A DNA stretch of 64,000 nt from Tetragonia tetragonoides (GCA_038025085.1 CM076147.1:32586766-32650765); one strand, 5' to 3'. Counted from the first letter of the stretch, positions 11,801 to 24,104 are shown. Notes: generated from the letters alone by a model not told the origin. Program-made: numbers and translations.

Positions 11801-14800
11801 CCATTAGAGCCCGATTCCCTATGGCATCGAGTAATCAGGAGCAAGTACGGTCTGCAACAGAATGGATGGAATGCCCGTACCGGTAACGTTGTCTATCATG
11901 CTTGCCCTTGGAAGTTTATCTCTCAGCCTCTTTTCTTTCCCCTGGTTAGATTTAATGTGGGTAATGGTCAACGGGTAAGGTTTAGGGAGGATGTGTGGAA
12001 GGGTGATAACTCTTTTTCTTCCACATATCCTCGGGTTTTTCGGTTGTCCATGCTTCATGAGGCGTCAGTTTCGGACTTCTATTCCGATGCGGGTGACTCA
12101 TGGGACCTTCACTTACGCCGAGCTCCTCATGATCGTGAGATGGAGGAACTAGTTTCTCTCCTTAGTGATCTAAACACTACTCTTCTCATCCCAAGGGATG
12201 ACTCCCGGACTTGGGGAGGAGACTCTTCTGGTGTTTTTTCTTGCAAGTCCTTGTGGGATAAATTGTCTGGGGGGGAGCATTTTGCGAGCCCGGCTACAGT
12301 GGGGCAATTTTTGCAAATGCGCTTTGCTGCTGGTCGGAGGGGAAGAGAGGGTAAGTTATGGTGGAGGTGTGCATGTATGGCCATTTTGTGGAGTATTTGG
12401 TTGGGGAGGAACTCTAGGATCTTCTCCGCTTCTGGGACAACAGTTGATTGCGTTTGAGATCACATTGTCTACTTGGAATCGTTGTGGGCGAAGGCAGCTG
12501 GGGGCTTTGAGGGTGTTCCACTTACACTTGTCCAGTTACACAGGCGAGACTTGTAGATATTTTTTGTTACTATTGGAGGACTTCTTGTCCTCCCCTTTTT
12601 TGTATTCTTTCATTGATTGATTAATAAAACTTTTACTTATCTAAAAAAAAAAAAAGCAGTAAGATGATTGATTTTCGCCCCATTAAGCACCAATCTATGC
12701 AATGCAATGGAGAATACGGTATGCATCTACTTAACAAATTTTTTTATAAACCAACAATATAAGGGGTGATGAAGAAACATCTAAGTTAGGTCATCAAAGC
12801 AAAACCAGTATGCGTGACATCATGTGTCATGGCATTGCAAACTATTGTCCTGTAGTTATTTTCTAGTCCATTTACTCCAAATGGAACTCCATAAAACTAG
12901 CAACTTAAAATGAACCAGGAACAGGCACATAATCCCCAACCCTTCTCTTGTGCTTCTAGCTCCAACATTATTCTAACAAATCATTTATTTGAACCATAAC
13001 ACCAACATCAGACAGTGGCATCTACTAGCTGATTAACTATCCTATAATTCTACAGAAGCCTCTGCTTCCAGTTGTCATAGCAAATGGGGAAAAGACCAAA
13101 CTGCAAATCATTTAATACAAATATTCTTACCATGCATTGATCCAAAATGCTTGACAAAGACTCCCCTTCAGTTATCTTAGGAAGCATATGCTTGAGAGTT
13201 CGAAGGTGAGACGTGATTTGATGCATAGCCCAACTAAAGAGAAGCCCTCCATCATAGTTTTCTTCACTTCCAGATGTGTCATCAGAGAATATAGCTCTGT
13301 ATTGGTTGACAACATCAAATAAATGCATCCTGTGACACTTCACCACTCCCTTTAAGTATTCATAAGGGTTTCTTTGGTCCAAATCATCAAGGATACCAGT
13401 GAGCCACGCCTCTCTACATCTCAGGAACTGTATCAAATGAGATACAGGAAATCAAAAAAAAAATGAATGAAGGATAGTAAGTACAAAAACTTTACAAATT
13501 AAATGGCTTCCGAAAAAGGTCCAAGCTGCTAAAAAACCAGCCTCACCTGCAAGCGCATTTCATACTCACTAAATACACCAATTCGACGTAAATATCCAAT
13601 GATACGGAGACATTCTGGCAGCTGCATCAGCAAACTATATCAAAATTAAATTTCCCCCTCACTTTTAATTAGAGCTGTCAAAAGCTGACACGACACGAAC
13701 CGGACACGAATGTAGCGGGTTAGTGTTGAGAGGTTTCGACCCGTTTAATTAAATGGGTTGACACGAGTAAAACGTTTAGTTAAATGGGTTAGGTTAAGGT
13801 TGAGATTTCCAACACGAAAGCAACCTGCTTATGACCTGTTTAATTAGATTTGTCAAATTTAAGTTCAAATAATATGTAACAAGTAAATAATATAATAGAA
13901 TCTCACCTATCTTGAGCATTTTAATACTTTTAGGCTATTGAATGTACACTATATATGGTTAGAACTTTTAATTTAGGTAAATTTTTATGTTTTTTCTTAT
14001 ATTTTAATTAGTTTAAAATATAAGTAAAGATAAATGGGTTAACAGGTCATTAAACCGGTAACACGATTATTAAACAGGTCAGGTGCAGGTCAAGGATTTT
14101 CGACACGATTAATAAATGGGTTAGGTTTGGGTCAAGACATTCTCGACACGTTTAACCTTGACACGAACACGAACACGACACGACCTGACCTATTTGACAG
14201 CTCTACTTTTAATATGAAACCAAAAGGAAAAAGAAAGCATAAACATGAGTCATTTACACAGTTCATGCATTTTCTACACAAGTAATGTACAATGTCGCAC
14301 TGTTAGTACCTGAATATTTTTTTATTTTTTTTTAGATAAGAAATTTTTTATTAATCCGTTATGAAAGAATACAAAAAAGAGGATAAGGCATCCTCATAAC
14401 CAATCAGTTAGTACCTGAATATTTGACCTAAGCTTCTGAAGAAGCTGTGAAAGTAGAGACTGAGTTGTCTGCTTAACCTCTGCAGCCAAAGCTTGAATAA
14501 TAGGAATCCTTCATAAGAATTGAAGAAAACAAAAAACCATGCAGAATATCTGTGAGATCCTCTATAAAAGCTCAACTGTGAAAGCAAGTACAGGCGCAGA
14601 AGGAAAGTTAGGCAAACAAATCTCACTTTGGATGCATGGTAGATAGTTTGCTAACAAAAGCCTCCAAGTCAAGGGCTTCATCATAATTTCCATTTCTCAC
14701 ACACCTGCTCATGAATAGAGAATAATGCAGAATTCAGGAATGATCTCAACCATGAAAAACTAGCTTAAGAAATTAAGAAATCATAATTTACATTCACAAA

Positions 14801-17800
14801 GTCACTAACCAAAAAGCAACAAAATGAAAAAATGACTGCAAAACAATATTTCATAAGCTTAACAACCACTGGTGTATGATCATGAACCTCAGATACTTCT
14901 ATATATGACTACAAACTCTGCATAGTATAGAAGATTATATTTATTTCAAGAAGCAATCACAATAAATTCAGCATCTGAAAAGAGATTGAGCAGACAAAAT
15001 TATTGTATTTCTGAAATGAAATCACAGTCTTGTCATTATATAAGATGAAGATCCTCAACCTACCTCTACTATTCATATAAATTCAGTAACTTCTGGTTAG
15101 GGTGTATCAAATAACCTGTTTATACTTATTAGGCAACAAGTACCTAGTCAAAAAAGATGAATCGAAACCAGAATATACAAAAGGCATGGCAGTGGAGAAC
15201 AACTACAACAAGCGAATATTGTGCTTATTACGAGACATGCTACCTATTGTTACCCTATTTATCAAATCTACTTTCTAGCATGCATCACATACTAGGAGAA
15301 CTCTTCAGCTATTTGGCACATGTGACCATTACAACTTTATAGGCACATACGTGTCCATAAGCTGAGGGATTTCAAGCAAGTCAAGCAAAGTACTATGATT
15401 TGCCAGCAACGTTTGGTTCATTTTCCTCTTCTCCAAAATTTGTTCAGCAGATTCGACGAACTCAGTGCAACCAGATGTCAGTTTTGGAACTTCAACTACC
15501 TGCAAAGAGGGTAAAGCATAGGTCTTAACTCAAAGATAATAATAAGAATACATACAATACAACTTCACGAAAAAAATTTGAGGTTTATCCCTTATTAGGA
15601 TAGGATGACTTGGGGATAACGAGAACATACAGTACAACTTCACACACAAAAAAAAAGAAAAAGAAAAAGAAAAGGTTCTATGCACAATTAAAATTTGAAT
15701 ACATAACTTCCCGCTAGCTGCATCCAAAAGTTTCATGAGATATGTAGGAGTACCGAGGCTAACATCGGTAATATCAAGTTTCCATCCTTGATATGAGTGG
15801 TGGCAATCACAAGTTCACAACCAGTCCCAACTAACAACAACGCTTTTGTACTTATCTAGTCATTGATTTGGTGTCAATATCATCATCACATAAAACTCTT
15901 CATCATCAGATCATAAATAACAGAATTAAGGGTGCAATTTCATATATCTGAAGTAATCATCACGCCATCCTCTAACCAAATATCTAAATTTCTAATCAAT
16001 CCTCCAAAATCCCCACACTGAATGGAAGTAGAGCCACAAAAGTCTAACATGTGATGGTATTATAAGATACAGTTAATGTTAGATAAAGAAATCAAATACA
16101 AAGAGTAATGTTAATGTTTGAGGGAAAATGAGGGAAGGGAAACAGAAGGATTCCATTTCATACAGAAAGCTGATTGAAAAGAGGGAGAGATATGGAAGTT
16201 TGGGAGAGTCTACCCTTCCGACTCCTCTTTTTATCTCTTGCCTTTTTTTTATTCCTCATCTCCGTCAACTGTCCCAAAGACACCATAACATAAAAGCAAG
16301 AACACGTATCAGCACATATGAACACGTAAACGCAAATCATACGCGCTACATGCCATGGTGAATAGAGGAGTCCTATTCAAGTGCGATACTTTTCTATAGG
16401 ACTCGGAGCAAGAGCATTTATACAGAAAAGGAGAGATATGTTCGAGGCAACATATGTATCATGTAAATCATTACAACCTTTACAAAAGGACAGTCGCAAC
16501 AAAATAAACAAAACTTAAAATGAGCACCCAGATTCAAAACTCTAGGGAGTAGGGAAGTAAGGAAACTTGCATAACATTACAAATAACGGGCGGATAGTTA
16601 GATAAGAGACCCAAATACATTGAATACTTTAGACACCATCTTAACATAAAAGGGTACGGCTGAACACAATCATACATCTAAAATGCAAGAGACCTTTCTG
16701 CCTGACTTGTATTTACTAATTAGCCGTTCACAACTAAAATCAGTAAAAATGTAAGATCGCAGGCTTGTCAGATAACTTTTAGAGGAAGGGAGAAGAAACA
16801 CAGTTCAGCAACAAGAAAAGTCAACTGCCCTCGTTATTACATATCAAATTCATGAACTGCTAAGAAGCAGTTAATGTATCAGAGTCACTAATCATGATTT
16901 TAGATGTAAATATGGTATAGAACTTCTTCACCTTCAATATATCTACCAATAGGTTTTTCAGAAATTACCGGATCACCTAGGCGTGAAACTATGATGTCAT
17001 CATGTTGCCATTATAACTAGTTTGAAGATCAAGACGTCAAGCTTTATTTGCTTTGATCCGTTTGATGCTGTGAACAGGGCCATATGAAGATGATGCAAAC
17101 AAATTTAGGCAAAATCTCCCTACAAGGTAGAAGTTACATAATGGGAGAATCCACGGCCAATAGTTCAAAAGACACTAAGTTGCTTCTCGTGCTAGTGCTC
17201 ATTATTACGGCAAAGGCTTGTCCCAGGAAATTTAGATCAAAGTTATATAGTTAGAAGACATGTTACAACAATTTCCATAGCATGGAGGTCATAGATAATG
17301 GTTACCACATGTTCTATAAGAACCATTGAACCCCACAACTTCATAAATCTTCCCTCTCCATTCAAAGAGAATCTTTCGTAAACCCTCCTACATAAGTGGT
17401 GTTCGAGTACATCATTCACGCATTATTTCAGCACAAAAACCACTTTGCACTGCCCTTAAAGTAGTCACAATAACTATTTCTAACACATAGCTGAAACATA
17501 AATTTAAACACAGGAAGCACAAGGGAAGAGCTATTTAACTCATAATACCACTCTCCAAAGGAAAACGCTTTTCTAAAGCATTTCCGAGCCCTTTTAACTC
17601 TGCCTCTTTCAAATAAAATTCTAGTGTCCATCCACTCTTCATTTATCCCTTATTATGATAAATGACTTGGGGAAAATGAGAAGGGAAGAGGGAGAACTCT
17701 AGTTTCCTTATATAGATATCTAAAATGGATGTGAGCAAGCTGAGAGGTAAGTCTATATAATGCTAACTTTAAAATCCCTGGCCTGTGAACTGCCCTCTCC

Positions 17801-19287
17801 TTCCCACCTTTTCTTTTTTCTTCCTTCCTGCGAGTTACTTTCCCAATGGCAAGTGAAGATAACATCTGTGAATAGGCTACAAACTTTGTAAACAGATTCC
17901 GGGTACCAACTTTTGTCATAATAGTTTGACCCCCGCTTCTCCTTATGTCCATTTGCAATGGAGCCAAAAAGATTCACTACTCTTTGGGTTCTTTTTTTTT
18001 CGATAAAGAGAAAGTATTTGAAAACTGAGAACATAAGAGGTTAGAAGCTAAGAGGACATGGACTCCTCAAAAGAAAACTCTAAGTTCCCACGTCGCTGAG
18101 GGGCTCATACTCTTTGGTCAATATAATGGACTAACTTATCAAATTGTCTCCAATTCTTATTTATGCGAAGTTGCATATGGTCGTCATACATCGGATCAAG
18201 TTTCAAACTGAAATAGTCTGTTTTTACAGGGGAATATTGCGTACAACCGACCCCCCCTAGCCCGCTTAGGCGTAAGTCTCTTTGGAGGCACTGGGGTAAT
18301 GTTGAAGTTGGATGTACTAAAGTTGCATCTAGATCCTAACGCATCGTGATTTAAAAAGACAACTTTCTTGTCCCTCTTTCTTCCAATGGAAGTTGTTCAT
18401 TGAGCTGGTTAACAAAAGCAAGAAGCCAAGAGGCCAAACAAGTTGAGTAGCAGTAATCATGCATTGTAGTGCAATGAAGCCAAAATAAGCTCTCAAGTCA
18501 AAAATTTGATGATACATGTAGCAATCAACTCCAATTATTCAAACAATAGTAACAATTAATTCCAACAATAAAATGTTAGATCAAATTGCACATGTTAACT
18601 ATAACTCGCATACGATAATACAATTCCATAGTTCACTATTTTTGTCCACATAACTGTCAAAAAGCAAGTAAAAAAGATTGATCGAAATCTGAAAACTACA
18701 GAAGTTTAGTGCCAAAGTTTGAAATTATTTGATTTATCAAATTCCGATTATTCATGCAACTTAAAAGCAAAACTACAATTCGTCTAGGTTGCAAATGTGG
18801 ACTTAGTCATGCATAGTCACACTCAAACAATTGATCAAAAATCAAATATGAGAAACAAATTGATATAATTTGTTGAATACTAATAAAATCGAGATAAACC
18901 CAAATGTAAGCAGATTGAACATACCAGAGACTCAAGATGTTGATCAATAGAGGAAACTTCTTCTCTAATGGAAAGCAAAGCATCAGCAGCAGAGATAAAA
19001 GAGCGATAATTAGTGACCGCCACTTCTTGCATTTGCCGCCGAATTCGCTCGGCATCGACTCGTAGAAGCTCAGGTTCCTGCCATGGAAATGAAATGCCAA
19101 ATCAAATCGAAAACCCTAGGAGAGAGAAAATCAATGAGAGAGAAAATGAAAGAGGAGATACCTTGTGGAGGCGATCGAGAGTGAAAGAGAGGAGTTCGGA
19201 GACGTAAGGTTGCTGAGCAACGGAAGCGAGAGGGAGAAGACCTGCGACTTCGCCATTTTCGTCCGAGTTTGAGTTTGATGACTCCAT
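8816..19287 (-). CDS. COG8: Conserved oligomeric Golgi complex subunit 8, 577 aa, 12 exons
   Basis: COG8 is a lobe-B subunit of the COG tether that captures retrograde vesicles at the Golgi. Exons (minus strand): 19162-19287, 18925-19077, 15351-15499, 14627-14704, 14415-14508, 13547-13621, 13131-13427, 10357-10424, 10222-10276, 9795-9933, 9210-9394, 8816-9130. Total 1734 nt, all GT-AG, phases consistent. Recognisable Dor1-family segments: [18 protein letters not shown] (exon 1), [20 protein letters not shown] (exon 2), [17 protein letters not shown] (exon 3), [18 protein letters not shown] and [18 protein letters not shown] (exon 7), [18 protein letters not shown] (exon 8), [19 protein letters not shown] (exon 10) and [19 protein letters not shown] (exon 12). 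The tail after about residue 500 is acidic and variable. The length matches plant COG8 (about 570). Introns 2 and 7 are long and hold repeats. The start ATG is followed by an acidic, Ser/Asn-rich leader. Confidence 0.95.
10699..10713. repeat. C15 homopolymer
   Basis: A run of fifteen C in COG8 intron 7, followed by GTATAC. Such runs are assembly- and polymerase-sensitive; no function is inferred. Confidence 0.95.
11128..12667 (+). mobile_element. 5'-truncated, frameshifted LINE in COG8 intron 7, with 18-nt target duplication
   Basis: The element body is 11146-12649, flanked by perfect direct repeats AAAAAAGCAGTAAGATGA at 11128-11145 and 12650-12667, with a poly(A) tail before the right copy. 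This is the signature of target-primed insertion. The insert begins inside the reverse transcriptase ([17 protein letters not shown]), then shifts frame to reach [19 protein letters not shown]. After another break comes the frame at about 11495-12457 with [39 protein letters not shown] and [14 protein letters not shown]. No RNase H is present, so it is a different LINE lineage from the one at base 1. It is antisense to COG8 and not functional. Confidence 0.93.
13661..14213. mobile_element. Mutator-type MITE in COG8 intron 5, 9-bp target duplication
   Basis: The element (about 13671-14204) has termini AGAGCTGTCAAA and its inverse TTTGACAGCTCT. It is flanked by ACTTTTAAT at 13661-13669 and 14205-14213. 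The interior has repeated GACACGA and AAATGGGTTA motifs, as in non-autonomous plant elements with an AGAGCTGTCAA end. No coding region. The 9-bp duplication points to Mutator-like transposition (inference). One extra T lies between the left duplication and the terminus. Confidence 0.82.
15500..18924. other. COG8 intron 2 (3.4 kb)
   Basis: A long AT-rich intron without a supported gene. The only recognisable insert is an Au-like SINE fragment near 18232. Open frames here are short and show no family resemblance. Confidence 0.7.
18232..18306 (+). mobile_element. Au-like SINE 3' fragment
   Basis: The segment carries ATTGCGTACAACCGACCCCC, then CCCGCTTAGGCG and TTGGAGGCACTGGGGTAATG. It matches my memory of the 3' half of the Au SINE family of plants (TGCGTACA...GACCC, CGCTTAG..GGAGC). 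The tRNA-like head is missing. Confidence 0.6.
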
Positions 19288-19345
19288 TGAATTGTTTCTC
19301 TCTCTAGAACGGAAATGGCGATTGAGAAAGAGAGAGAGAGAAGAC
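19288..19345 (-). promoter_or_regulatory. CT-rich leader upstream of COG8 ATG
   Basis: Read on the minus strand, 19329-19343 and 19297-19305 are CT repeats directly upstream of the start codon. Pyrimidine patches near the transcription start are common in plant promoters. No TATA box is obvious, in line with a housekeeping gene. Confidence 0.5.
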
Positions 19346-19614
19346 AGTGATGCTGAGTCTGAGAGGAAGACTCAGATCCAGATCATGTCCATTGTCGTTC
19401 AAGATGAAGGAGCTATATTTCGGTTTTTGGTGGCGGGTCGGGTCGGGTGGATATGTAATAAACTGATATTGTTGGATTGGCTTGGAAACTTAGAACTGTT
19501 TGACACTGGATTTCTTTTATTTTTGTAAAGGGCTCTAGGACATTTTGCCAATATGGGCCTTCAAGACTTTAAATTTGTGTATTAGGCCTAATTTGGTTTT
19601 TTTGGTCATCAAAA

Positions 19615-19800
19615 AGGTACACGTAGACCTGGCAAACGGGTCGGGTCGGTCCGTATTCGAGTTGGTCACTTCGGGCTCGGGTCATGTCGGTTTTTGGGTC
19701 AAAACAACTTTTTTATCACAAACTTCGGGTATCAGGTTTGGGACATCAGCAGATCGAACCTTTTCGGGTCGGGTCAGATTTTGCCAACTCTAGGTACATA
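19615..19800. mobile_element. Short Mutator-type MITE (about 168 bp)
   Basis: Termini AGACCTGGCAAAC and TTTTGCCAACTCT (imperfect inverse) enclose GGGTCGGGTC-rich DNA. Flanks AGGTACACG (19615-19623) and AGGTACATA (19792-19800) are a decayed 9-bp duplication. It resembles the element at 13671 in both its ends and its GGGTC/ACGGGT interior. Confidence 0.68.
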
Positions 19801-19857
19801 TGAATGCCAATGAAAATAAGGCACAACCCTTTAAGTCGTATGTATTCGGTACTCCCT

Positions 19858-20005
19858 TGCTCAACAAGTCAACAATAATTATATTAGACTAACTAAACAA
19901 TCAACGGCATGCGTAAGCACCGGCATCGTTAACGTAGTAGCACCATCATCAAAGGGCAAATGTAACTACGCTGGGTCTTGTAGGTGGGACGAGTCAATCC
20001 GGCCA
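19858..20005 (-). mobile_element. Diverged partial SINE (family A)
   Basis: Contains ATTAGACTAACTAAACAATC, then GTAAGCACCGGCATCGTTAACGTAG and AGCACCATCA, matching the 3' half of the better SINE copies at 45.7 and 49.5 kb. The tRNA-like head is absent. Confidence 0.55.
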
Positions 20006-20031
20006 AGAACACAACCTAAGTACCTGACCAT

Positions 20032-20642
20032 TTAGGGGTCGTTTGGTTGGGGGTAATGATTAAGGGGTAATGGAATGAATTTATAGGCTAAAATAGTAAG
20101 ATGGAGGGGTGATGAGGGTAATGATTAAGGAGAGTAATGGAGAAAATGAAGGGAAAATAGGAGAAAACCATTGCCCTAGGGGGAGGTGGGTTTCCATTAT
20201 CCCCCAATTAGGGCTAATCATTACCCTCCTTCTCACAAAATCTAACCCCCACTACCTCATATACCTCCCATTTTAGTGCTTGTTTGGTTCACACCTAGAA
20301 AATGGAGGAAGTGCTACTTCCTAGGAAGTGTGCTTTTCCTTCTTGTTTGGTTGACAAAAAAAATGTAGGAACTTACTTCCTTGAGGAAGTAACTTCCCCC
20401 AAAATGGAGGAAGTTGCTTACCCACCCTCTCCTAGGTAAGTAACTTCCCACATCAATTCCCTTGAACTTGCAATTCCTTCATGCAACCAAACAAGATTAG
20501 AAACTTCCCATAAACTTCTATTTCCCATGAATTTCTACTTCCCATAGGTAGTAACTTCCCATGGTTAACCAAACGACCACTTAGCCTATAAATTCATTCC
20601 ATTATCCCCATTAATCATTACCCTCAATCAAACAGCCCCTTA
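20032..20642. mobile_element. Tourist-type MITE (outer), TTA target duplication
   Basis: The element 20035-20639 starts GGGGTCGTTTGGTTG and ends CAATCAAACAGCCCC, flanked by TTA on both sides (20032-20034, 20640-20642). Beyond the ends, the subterminal regions are also inverted copies (GGTAATGGAATGAATTTATAGGC against GCCTATAAATTCATTCCATTA). The 3-bp duplication and GTTTGGTT termini fit the PIF/Harbinger Tourist group. A second MITE is inserted inside. Confidence 0.88.
20273..20583. mobile_element. Tourist-type MITE (inner, nested)
   Basis: The element 20276-20580 begins GTGCTTGTTTGGTT and ends AACCAAACGACCAC, again flanked by TTA (20273-20275, 20581-20583). The interior repeats GGAAGT/ACTTCC blocks that can fold back. 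It sits between the two arms of the outer MITE, so it inserted later. Confidence 0.88.
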
Positions 20643-21947
20643 ATTATATTCTGACCCGACACAGCACATTGGCGAGGTCTAATTCAGTATTCACAACAGA
20701 GCAAATAGGAGCAGAGATGTTTATGGGAAATGATCTTCTCTTTGAAGGCTTGAACCAAGTACACAAACAAAACTTCATAAGTTCTCTAATCTACTAGTAA
20801 ACATTAGTAACTTCTAAAACCAAGTCATACCTCTTAGACTGGCATTTTCAACGAATATGAGTTTATGCATTTCCTTTGTGATCAAGCAAGGACAATGTCC
20901 TTCTCTGCTACATGCTTTCACATTGTGCTAGGAGCATTGTGTTGGAAATAAGGTGTATATTCAACCAATAAATAGAAAGATCTTATTGAAACACTTGTTG
21001 TGCCGTGGACAAACCATTGTTCTAAAAGATGATTTTGCCTAGCCCCGGTACAAGTTTTTCATGGCGGCCATCCTCCAGGATTAACACAACTCTGATCACG
21101 GCGTGCACTCACAGTGAACGGATGGAGTAACAGTACCGACTTGCTCAAATCGAAAACATTTTAGAGAGATTACTGTAGTAGAAAATAGATTGAGAGAGAG
21201 AATTTTCTGTATTAGCTTAGTAATCTACACAATTAATCCTGGAAAACGAAAATAATAACAGTTTTTTTGTTTAGAAAAAGGCACCATCAGTTTGGAAGAC
21301 CAAACTTATTTCGTAAAAGCCCAATATAATTAATAAGGGAAGACTTTGTTGAAACAATAATTTCCGATGCAATTTAAATAAACTTTGTGTAAAAATATAA
21401 TAACCCAACCCACACCCTCCGAGACAAAAATGCTTTTTACACAAAACAAGTTTACTTCACAAACTTTAAAGCTTTTATCTAACACATTGAAATAGGGTTA
21501 TATGATCAACCTCGACTTATTCGACAAGGCTATCCCTAATACATTATTGTTATTGATCATCTACCACTGTATTGTTCATAATAAGAATCACATTTTGCCA
21601 ATGTCCTGGCCTCTGTCATTCTAGATGCATTTATCATCATATCAATTCCTGGCTGAATATCGAAGCTCGGCGTGGAATTTAGAAGACCAATTCTGTGCCT
21701 AGCTTTCCAATGTGTCTTTCACCGCGAAGCTAGGCAAAGAATGGCTCTTTGAAATATGCTTTTCTTCGACACCTTAGACAAGTAGTAATTCTATTCAATC
21801 GATGCTTTTGTTGTTTGTTAATCGCCTTGCTGTATGGATAATGCTCCTGCCCAGTTACAATTTTTTTTCTGTCTATGTTTTTTACAGAACACACTGATAC
21901 AATTCTTATTCTTATTATTGTAAAACGAAAATATTGCCTATGTCTGG
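20643..21947. other. Intergenic DNA between MITEs and SINE
   Basis: No gene or recognised repeat. The AT-rich sequence has only short frames. It lies between the COG8 promoter and the 3' side of the proline-rich gene. Confidence 0.5.
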
Positions 21948-22190
21948 ATAGACACACACTTACTTCTTTTTTTTTCTTGTCAAAAAGAGGGTGCAAGTGA
22001 ATGTTAACAGAGACACCCTCTGCTACATCATGTTCGGACTCTCGTGTTCAATAGCGAACATATCAGACTAGTTGAACAATCAGCACAAGCACTGGCCCCG
22101 TCAACGTAGCACCAACAAGAGGCTAGTAATATAGTTCCTCGAAAACAGGAGACGCAAGGCATGGGGGGAATGGGAATAGACACACTTACT
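21948..22190 (-). mobile_element. 5'-truncated tRNA-derived SINE (family A) with target duplication
   Basis: The body, about 21965-22175, shares AGGGTGCAAGTGAATG, ACTCTCGTGTTCAATAGCGAACATAT and CACAAGCACTGGCCCCGTCAACGTAGCACCAACAAG with the copies at 45.7 and 49.5 kb. Flanks ATAGACACACACTTACT (left) and ATAGACACACTTACT (22176-22190) differ by one AC unit and look like a target duplication. The tRNA-like head, expected at the right, is missing, as in 5'-truncated insertion. Confidence 0.78.
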
Positions 22191-22600
22191 GGTTACATGG
22201 AAAGATATTTTTCTTAATGGTTGCAAAGTCAATAAAAGACACAGCAGAAAACGTGATATCCAAGAAGGGTTGCAATTGCAGGATATGGCCCTTATTAATC
22301 ATCACTTTCAAAGTTCACTGCTTAAACTTTTGACAAAATTGACTCAGTGCCATATACATACATCAGAATAAGGGAAATGCTCCATAATCAACGGCACCAA
22401 GAAATATATATTGCTCAGTTAAAGTAAGAAGATGAAATTGACCAAAAACAAGGGGAAAATAAGTAATCAGAAGGTAAAACAGCTTATTTACATAGAGAAC
22501 AAACATCTCAGGAACAAAATGTCACAAAATACATAAAAAGCATTCTGCTTTCAAGGTTTAACTAATTGACCTTACCAATTCTATGAACAAGAACAACCTC

Positions 22601-22767
22601 TCATAAGACATGAAAGAAAAAGAATAATGCAGTGAGAAAGAAGTAAGCTGATAAAGGAAGTGACAATGGAGCCATGGATTCTTCATAGAAGTAGTAATAT
22701 GGATAAGGAGTGGTAGGACCAGCTGGATCTATCACATAAGGAAAAGAAACTGGGGGAGAAGGATGGT

Positions 22768-22803
<36 letters not shown>

Positions 22804-23278
22804 CCCCACTACTACTCTTTGGTGGACCACTGGCCGAGGCGGGTGGTGACGGTGGTGGACGTGAAGGCGAGGGCGGTGGGCGGGCATGGGAAGTTGCCGG
22901 TGGTGGGGGAAGCAGTGGCAGTAGTGGTGGAAATTGTGATGGTGGTTGGTTGGTTTGTGTAGGTGGAGATGGTGGGACTGGGTCAAGTGGTGTCATATAT
23001 GGTGGTGGCTGTGACTTTGACGTTGGCGTTGGCGTTGTCGAGGGCGGTGGTGGAAGTGACTGGATTATACCGGTGGAGGGCGGTGGACCGGGTGGTGGTG
23101 AGCAAATGGTAGGACAAGTCCCACATTCACTGATGCAGAGTTGCCCTGCTAGAGCATCTGGTGGAAGTGAAGTTTGATCCTGACAAGTTACTAACGTGGC
23201 AAGGATTATTACTACTGATAATAGGGCTAATAACTTCACTTGAATAGAACCATAATAGTGCCATTTTGTGATCCTCAT
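22601..23278 (-). CDS. Proline-rich, probably GPI-anchored cell wall protein, 225 aa
   Basis: A single-exon gene. Residues about 14-33 form a hydrophobic signal peptide (LLALLSVVIILATLVTC). A short segment with CISECGTCPTIC follows, which resembles the Cys start of some plant proline-rich and leucine-rich repeat extensin-like proteins. Residues about 60-150 are rich in PPPP, PPSP and SPPP motifs, the kind that are hydroxylated and glycosylated in arabinogalactan proteins and extensins. A tract of ten or more Ser follows, then a Tyr/Phe-rich stretch, and the protein ends in a hydrophobic tail (LSAYFFLTALFFFFHVL), which fits GPI anchor addition. No enzymatic domain is seen. It probably acts in the wall or at the plasma membrane. 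The start is the first ATG after a TATA box at 23322-23331. Confidence 0.82.
22768..22803. repeat. (TAC)12 microsatellite encoding poly-Ser
   Basis: Twelve TAC triplets on the plus strand, read as AGT (Ser) codons in the proline-rich gene. Changes by whole triplets would keep the frame. Confidence 0.95.
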
Positions 23279-23321
23279 AGTTGTTACAGGTTTGAGGGTG
23301 TTAGATGATGGTTCAGAGAAG

Positions 23322-23331
23322 TATATATATA
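23322..23331 (-). promoter_or_regulatory. TATA box of the proline-rich protein gene
   Basis: TATATATATA lies 44 bp upstream of the ATG at 23278, which leaves room for a very short leader. It is the only clear TATA run in this upstream region. Confidence 0.6.
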
Positions 23332-24104
23332 TGGGTTTGATAGTTTACAAGCTATGACTATGAGTGATGGTGCTTGAAAAAGTTGGGGGTTTTAGATGCT
23401 TCTTGTAAGAAAGGTAAGGTATCTGTTTGTACTAATCTCTAGAATTGGTTAGTTGATTATGCGAAAAATAGAAGCTTTTTTGGTTCACAATCAAGGGTAT
23501 CCACCGTCGACCACAGTGACTATTTACCCGCGCTGGCTTGTAGCTTCAAAGGACGGGACAGCTGGCCATGTGAAAAATAGAAGCTAAATAACTCTAGTGA
23601 GGGTTTTGAAAATGTAGCCTGAAAAACCAAAGTGTTTATTCAATAATAATACCATGTTCACAGTTTTACAGGAATCCTAAGACAAAATGTCTGTTTAAGA
23701 GTGCTAATCCTTTCTGTTTGCAAGTAAAGGTAACCTTCGTGGACATTCTCTGCCCCCCTATGTTGCCTAAGTAAACTTTATGCTTTCTTCTTGCTTTAAT
23801 TATACTTTTCTTGCTGCACATAAGTGCGAATCCCAACAAAGGATTCTAATGACCATCATATTACCCTGTTCTGGTGCTGGTTTTTTGGGGCTTTTTGTTT
23901 GCACAATAATCATTGATTACTTTGACAAAAAGAGCACTGATCAAGTGATAATATGTTAAAACTTAAAACCATCAATCTAGTGCACATCTCCAATTTTACT
24001 CTTTTTGTTTTTGTTTTACTGCAAGGAAAGAGATCACAACAAACTTTATGAAAGAAGGAAGCGAGGATCATCATCTTATTATGCAAAAAAATTGCCTCAC
24101 AAAT

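Noticed and set aside
3516..19287. CRISPR arrays, operons, riboswitches or phage-like systems
   Set aside because: The window is plant nuclear DNA with spliced genes; the repeats found are transposons, SINEs and simple repeats, not regular spacer arrays.
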